A stretch of DNA of 64,000 bases from Owenia fusiformis (taxonomy: Eukaryota; Annelida; Polychaeta; Sabellida; Oweniidae), in contig CAIIXF020000001.1 in NCBI GenBank assembly GCA_903813345.2, forward strand, positions 57,150,270 to 57,214,269. Direction: 5' to 3'. Below are positions 61,201 through 64,000 of this stretch, in pieces (position 1 is the first letter of the stretch; each line of letters starts with the position of its first letter). The position numbers were made by a program, and so were the translations under genes. The notes beneath the pieces are model-generated. The model worked only from the letters and a program-made list of their open reading frames with translations, was not told the origin of the DNA and made no database searches.

Positions 61201-63749
61201 CTCACATTCTTCCTTTCCCAGGGGTCATCAACATTTTTCATACTGATTGAACATTGCGATAGCGGTTCTGAACGGATATAGGAACTAAAGTAAAATGTAC
61301 AGTTCCTCACCAGTATAAGGGGACCAAAATTGAATTTCTGGTACTAAATCAACAGGTATGCTTAGAAACTTAGAAATTGAGCAATTTCCCATATTGAACA
61401 GAGAATATATAGAGTTCAATTCTGTTCCTAACTAAGATTTCTATGTGAAAGGAAAGGGGTATTAAGACTCTGTTTCTTTATCCATTTGGGAAACTGGGAT
61501 TTGTTTCCCTATGACTGGGTGTACAATTTATTTGTTCTTTTTTGACTGTTTGTTGTATACTGTCACGCTACTTATGTTCAATTCTGTAAAATAATTTATG
61601 TCTTCACTTATTTTTCAGAATAAATCCTGTGACTCAGAGTTTAGTATGGTACTGTAAAACTAGACTTTCAAGATTGCAAGCAATCTCACGAAGGCCCTCT
61701 ATGGCATTTTTGACAATTTGAAGGTCAACTAAAGGTCAAATGTCAAATCCTAGGTCAGATGTGAACTCCTGAGAACTTGTAGATGATTAAAAAAAAAAGA
61801 CTTGGTCAATTTGAAGCGAGTTTAAATTTGACCTTGAAAAATTTCGAAATTGACCTTTTTTCAACTTTTGAACTCTTATATCTCACACTGGGACAAAATT
61901 CTATCAGATGGTCAATTGCTAATATGTGTAGAACCCTTAGAGGAATGTGTATATTTCGACTTCTGATTAAAAATATTGATTTGTAGTCTCGAACTTTGAG
62001 AAACTTAGTTTGTGACCTAATTTGATAACCTTGACCCTTGACCTTGAAAATGTTATTGTTTTAGACCTCAGTAGGTCTTTTATAATTAAGCTTACCCTAG
62101 ATTTGAATCCAAAAACTCAATTTGAAAAATCAACATTTTGACCTTTCGAAGGTCATTGAAGGTCAACTAAAGGTCAAAGGTCAAATGTCAAATCTGAAGT
62201 TCAATATGAACTCCTGAGAGGTTATAGATGATTTTTAAAAAAAGTTGGGTGAATTTGAAGCAAGTTAAAATGTTACCTTATAAACTTTGAAAAATTGACC
62301 TTTTTCAGTTTTTGAGCTCTTATATCTCAAAACTTGGACAACATTTTAATAAATAGCCAATTACTAATATGTGTAGAACCTTGAGAGGAATGTACATCCT
62401 GACTTTCAATTAATAAAAATATTGATTTGTAGTCTTGAACTTGGAGAAACTTAGATAGCACAGTTTGTGACCTAATTTGATGACCTTGACCTTAACATTT
62501 TTACATTTTTTTTTACATCACTAGGCCTTTTGTTATTAGGCTGACCTAAAATTGAATCCAAAGACTCAATTTAAAAAACTTTTCTGACCTTTCGAAGGTC
62601 ACTGAAGGTCAACTAAAGATCAAATATCAAATCTGAGGTTAAATGTGAACTCCTGAAAAAATGTGTAGATCATTTAAAAAAAAAGGTTGGGTCAATTTGA
62701 AGCAAGTTAAAATTTGACCTTATAAAATTTGAAAAATTGACCTTTTTAGTTTTTGAGCTCTTATATCTCAAAACTGGGACAAAATTATATTTTTTTATAA
62801 TATGTGTAGAACCCTTAGAGGATTAATTATTTATTTCAATTAAAAATATTGATTTGTAATCTCGAACTTGGAGAAACTTAGATAGCGCAGTTTGTGACCT
62901 AATTTCATGATCTTGACCTTTGACCTTGAAAGATTTTACTTCTTTAGACCTCAGTAGGTCTTTTGTAATGAGGCTGACCTAAATTTGAATCTAAAGACTT
63001 TATTGGAAAAATCAACTTTTCTTACCTTTAAAAGGTCATTGAATGTCAACTAAAGGTCAAAGGTCAAATCTGAGGTCAGATTCGGACTCCTGGGAACTTG
63101 TAGATGTATATGGACAAAGTTGAGAAACTTGAAAAAAACTTAGATTTGACCTAGATTTTGACCTTTGTCCTTGACCTAGATAAAAAATATTTTCCCTCCT
63201 ATTCCAGCCCAGGTTTCTACACAGCCAATATAATTCGATGCCGTCTCGACATCGAAAAAATTCAGCACTGTTCCGACACCGTTTCGGCACCAAAACCTTT
63301 CGACACCAAAATTTGCTACCGGACTAGTCAGTCCATTTGGTGCCGAAACGGCACCGAAATTTGGTACCGAAACGGCGTCGAAAATCAGATTACATTTTGC
63401 GGGTGTAGTAGGGGCATATAGTAGGTAGTTGAAAGCTAGTTGGAAGTAGAAGAAAAATGCTCTGAATGAATAATAATAAAATAAATAAATAAAGCTACAA
63501 AAGCTATAGAAGGCCCTTTCTTGAGGGCCTCCTAATTAATGAGTCTTCATTTAAGGCAATGTCAAAATTATTAAGTAAGTAGAACTTGGTGGTCATTGCA
63601 CTTTTGGATTCCTCAAATATCTACCATATTCATTTTTATATATGTTTACCTTCATATCCTGAGCTATTGTGTTGGGGGCCCGCTCGTGATTCCCTAACTT
63701 GTTAGCAACACTTGCGATGACACTTTCACAGGCAAAAGCAAGGCTGTCA
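40702..63749 (-). CDS. SCYL2-family pseudokinase (SCY1-like protein 2-like), partial, 17 exons
   Basis: Exons: 63650-63749, 52305-52349, 51735-51875, 51053-51268, 50391-50507, 48735-48860, 48377-48553, 48098-48220, 47546-47659, 47197-47329, 46916-47034, 46562-46665, 46074-46246, 42578-42708, 41778-42095, 41023-41118, 40702-40734. All phases agree, giving about 754 residues and a stop at 40702-40704. Known: SCYL2/CVAK104 is a catalytically weak or inactive kinase-like protein of clathrin-coated vesicles and the trans-Golgi/endosome system, with a kinase fold followed by HEAT repeats. Seen: collinear similarity to human SCYL2 from the DCLAF segment to the end of the HEAT domain, without gaps in the kinase part. 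About 130 N-terminal residues lie beyond the right edge. The tail after residue about 520 does not resemble the vertebrate tail and no typical clathrin box was seen, so a divergent SCYL2 paralogue is possible. The terminal 11-codon exon is the least certain. Confidence 0.87.
41493..41693. mobile_element. Pogo-type MITE, copy 2, in SCYL2-like intron
   Basis: TA-CAGTAAACCTGTCTAATTCA at the left and GGATATACAGATTTCACTG-TA at the right. It shares AATGCCTCTGGGACCAGTCA and GAGGTGTT words with 2655-2819 in inverted orientation. Longer and more diverged than copy 1. It lies between exons 41023-41118 and 41778-42095. Confidence 0.78.
42738..43764. mobile_element. 1.03 kb mariner-type MITE with about 200-bp TIRs
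   Basis: Both ends read TACGAGGGTATATCATAAAG inwards (left at 42738, right ending 43764), with about 200 bp of imperfect pairing through AGTTCTCATAATATCTCTCT, a GGTATAACAGAAATATT block and a GTTGCCATAGTAACC block. The terminal TA would be the target duplication; TACGAGGGT ends are known from mariner elements of marine invertebrates. No transposase frame. It lies in the intron between 42578-42708 and 46074-46246. Confidence 0.82.
43765..46073 (-). other. SCYL2-like intron, right part, nothing recognised
   Basis: AT-rich and nearly free of CpG. No exon with both splice sites and coding frame was found. Confidence 0.4.
46562..48860 (-). CDS. SCYL2-like exons 6-12 in window: HEAT-repeat domain
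   Basis: Seven short exons, six with clear HEAT-like helical pairs: LKYFNDAVVQCLFTLEMMD, KLLYRHVFPRLCQELKNQDL, ATVLLLDNLDIVLAKMPKEE, EAAIATIGTIGEYLDDSVM, MRMNALACIDRLLDSIDKMI and GIYKHMLSDKKFGLTHNLIA. These follow human SCYL2 residue by residue in order (for example LVCLGKILEYLDKWFVLDDI and GIYKCTFTHKKLGITKEQLA). 47197-47329 ends in phase 1 (ATCG|GTATCA) and 47034 completes the Gly. 46562-46665 (FSQLIELLQEMLSIIDKQRR) ends in phase 2. The donor at 46914-46915 lies in a tandem duplication (see 46830-46936). Confidence 0.9.
46830..46936 (-). repeat. Tandem multiplication of an exon end with its 5' splice site
   Basis: The stretch ...CACAATGGAACAG|GTAAGT plus CCCCCATATACCACTAAGGC is repeated: donor 1 after 46916, donor 2 after 46875 (41 bp on), and a diverged third copy ending GCAG|GTTTAC after 46830 (45 bp on). 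Only donor 1 keeps the frame into 46562-46665. Confidence 0.9.
48861..50390 (-). other. SCYL2-like intron, 1.5 kb, nothing recognised
   Basis: AT-rich, CpG-poor, with no repeat structure that I can support. Other introns of the gene longer than 300 bp (47660-48097, 50508-51052, 51269-51734, 51876-52304, 47330-47545 smaller) also hold nothing recognisable. Confidence 0.4.
50391..63749 (-). CDS. SCYL2-like exons 1-5 in window: pseudokinase C-lobe
   Basis: 63650-63749 starts after TTTTCAG, completes a codon with T and reads DSLAFACESVIASVANKLG. 52305-52349 reads ALQFTEIEVKFGVLQ. 51735-51875 reads LSEALNYLHNVEQLIHGNVC...KLAGLGFV. 51053-51268 reads TQPDLDFIAPE...NLADMFSLGMVVCALYNGGK. 50391-50507 reads MPLGLVEPIEKMIQRDIRYR. 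The HRD catalytic motif is replaced by HGN and DFG by GLG, so catalysis is not expected, as known for the family. The APE motif and the helix-F Asp (ADMFSLG) are kept. The first visible intron is 11.3 kb (52350-63649). Confidence 0.9.
53399..53536. repeat. Foldback hairpin, CCGAGGGACCGAAGGGACCGAGG centre
   Basis: TTATGCACTGGGAGGTTTTG at the left pairs imperfectly with the sequence ending CAAACCGACCGTGCATAA at the right, through ATATCCC / GGGATAT and TATACAATATATCTTCCC / GGGAAGATGTATTGTATA. CpG-rich core in an otherwise CpG-poor intron. Confidence 0.85.
53541..54115. repeat. Cluster of related inverted repeats
   Basis: TGTATCTCATACTTGAGTGG (53541) pairs with the end at 53884, and GGGTAGATATAACC with GATATCTACCCC. 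The inside holds a GAGCGGGA / CCCGC unit with TATATTATATC stems. To the right, GCCAATATAATATATCTACC and GACAGATATATTTTATTGGC form a third stem (about 54021-54094). Confidence 0.7.
55010..55080 (-). pseudogene. tRNA-like sequence (possible SINE head)
   Basis: On minus, GGTTTGATTCC is a good B box and TAGCCTTGGTGTGG an A-box-like word at suitable distance, but no acceptor stem can be formed from the ends. Probably a tRNA-derived relic, not a working tRNA. Confidence 0.45.
56970..57860. repeat. Dispersed GGCCATTTTG / CTAGAAAAACAGCAACTC repeat
   Basis: Starts with CTAGAAAAACAGCAACTCTC, like 22977. Near 57420-57600 it has AATGTGAACAAAATCTGACA, a GGTATCAGATATTTC block, CAGCCATTGTGAAAAATG and similar words that match 21518-21925 loosely. 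Confidence 0.55.
58960..59270. repeat. AGGTCA-rich repeat, second cluster
   Basis: About three diverged units of TTAGGTCAGATTTGAA, ATACCTTTTTGACCTTGA, GATGATTTTGAAAAAAAT and GAAGCAAGTTGAGAAAA, ending in AAGGTCATTGAAGGTCAG. Same family as 18670-19200. A lone piece lies at 58550-58575. Confidence 0.75.
59925..60346. mobile_element. Possible short MITE, AGATGCGAGTAG ends
   Basis: AGATGCGAGTAG near 59921 faces CTACTCGCATCT near 60335. Only 12 bp of inverted repeat and no clear target duplication, so this is weak. Confidence 0.35.
60420..60625 (+). mobile_element. tRNA-derived SINE-like unit
   Basis: GGCTCCATAGCTCAGTGGTA begins a tRNA-like stretch (60506-60577) with an A box TAGCTCAGTGG and a weak B box GGTTTAATC. 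The anticodon loop lacks the usual U33, so it is not a good tRNA. A block GGGTAGACTGRCTTTTTCAC then CATCAGSCCTTA lies on both sides (60425-60480 and 60572-60625), as direct repeats. Confidence 0.55.
61700..63180. repeat. About 440-bp tandem repeat packed with AGGTCA half-sites, 3.3 units
   Basis: The marker AATATGTGTAGAACC occurs at 61921, 62366 and 62799, giving periods of 445 and 433 bp. Each unit has an AGGTCATTGAAGGTCAAC block, a TTTTGAGCTCTTATATCTCA block, a TTGATTTGTAGTCTCGAACT block, a TTTGTGACCTAATTTGATGA block and an AGACCTCAGTAGGTCTTTT palindrome. Exact AGGTCAAAGGTCA (DR1) sits at 62171-62183 and 63054-63066, and its reverse complement at 62914-62926. Confidence 0.9.
63226..63394. 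repeat. Palindrome of CGGCACCGAAA words
   Basis: ATTCGATGCCGT at the left faces ACGGCGTCGAAAAT at the right. Inside, TTTCGGCACC and GGTGCCGAAA pair. CpG-rich island in a CpG-poor intron, about 250 bp from the exon at 63650. Confidence 0.7.
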
Positions 63750-64000
63750 CTGAAAATATGCAAATATAAAAATTTTGTAAACGGTGGCTACCCTATAATA
63801 TACATCCACATTGTATCAATTAGTACTATATATTCATATAGTTATGTGTTGTATTCTAACGCTTAAAGTGCAGGGTCAATATCTGTAAATAAAGATGACC
63901 TGATGAATTGACATGCATCTATTTTGTAAGACAAAGTTGAGCTAACAATGAACTCTTGTACCTGGAACACTATTTGAAGATACCAAAAGCGTTCCACTTA
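63750..64000 (-). other. Intron upstream of the first visible SCYL2-like exon
   Basis: Ends with the acceptor TTTTCAG at 63750-63756. No preceding exon could be supported in this short piece. Confidence 0.5.

Larger units (their letters stand above)
52350..63649 (-). other. 11.3 kb SCYL2-like intron
   Basis: Contains foldback units (53399-54115), tRNA-like sequences (55010-55080 and 60506-60577), a dispersed repeat (56970-57860), two AGGTCA-rich clusters (58960-59270 and 61700-63180), a possible short MITE (59925-60346) and a CGGCACCGAAA palindrome (63226-63394). Between these no feature is supported. A 78-codon plus-strand frame at 52638-52874 has no recognised family. Confidence 0.6.

Noticed and set aside
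63955-64000. Further upstream SCYL2-like exon (donor-like CCAG|GTACAAG near 63960)
   Set aside because: In the phase needed to join 63749 the frame contains a TAG a few codons before the supposed donor, and the residues do not resemble the kinase N-lobe.
1-64000. LTR retrotransposons, Polintons, other virus-like elements, CRISPR arrays
   Set aside because: No long terminal direct repeats with polymerase or capsid motifs and no spaced direct repeats of CRISPR type were seen; the direct repeats are minisatellites.

Overview
This is a eukaryotic, animal nuclear window. It has spliced genes with GT-AG introns (one GC-AG candidate), long AT-rich introns, and many short inverted-repeat DNA transposons, minisatellites and a decayed LINE. 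The style of the LINE (a CCHC tail of reverse-transcriptase type), the mariner/pogo derivatives and the protein similarities suggest a marine lophotrochozoan, most likely a bivalve-like mollusc. That assignment is inference. No prokaryotic operon, CRISPR array, LTR element or virus-like element was seen.

Two host genes are supported, both on the minus strand and both cut by the window edges. (1) The 5' end of a chromatin regulator lies at 240-13283. Its first coding exon (12636-13283) encodes a SAMD1-type winged helix plus a second winged-helix-like segment. After a 12.25 kb intron comes an exon (240-384) that starts a PHD finger. Order and spacing match the N-terminus of the KAT6A/KAT6B (MOZ/MORF) lysine acetyltransferases. 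(2) The middle and 3' end of a SCYL2-family pseudokinase lies at 40702-63749. I reconstructed 17 exons whose phases all agree, giving about 754 residues: the C-lobe of the pseudokinase, the HEAT-repeat domain and an unusual Ser/Arg-rich tail.

Layout: 0-3.4 kb, CpG-poor intron with a 19-bp minisatellite, two near-perfect hairpins and a pogo-type MITE. 3.4-12.6 kb, CpG-rich first intron with a 133-bp MITE and a nested 1.08 kb inverted-repeat element. 13.3-38.9 kb, intergenic: MITEs, a LINE fragment, a 51-bp minisatellite of about 29 units (25.8-27.3 kb), a 2.3 kb long-TIR element and a dead mariner. 38.9-64 kb, the SCYL2-like transcription unit, CpG-depleted, with MITEs in its introns and an 11.3 kb intron holding a roughly 440-bp tandem repeat packed with AGGTCA half-sites.

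The most informative non-gene signals are: the sharp CpG steps near 3.42 kb and 38.9 kb, which appear to outline methylated gene bodies; the tandem multiplication of a 5' splice site in the SCYL2-like gene; the AGGTCA-rich repeat family in three places; and the open-on-both-strands 51-bp minisatellite. The two genes have no evident shared pathway; one is nuclear and one acts in membrane traffic.
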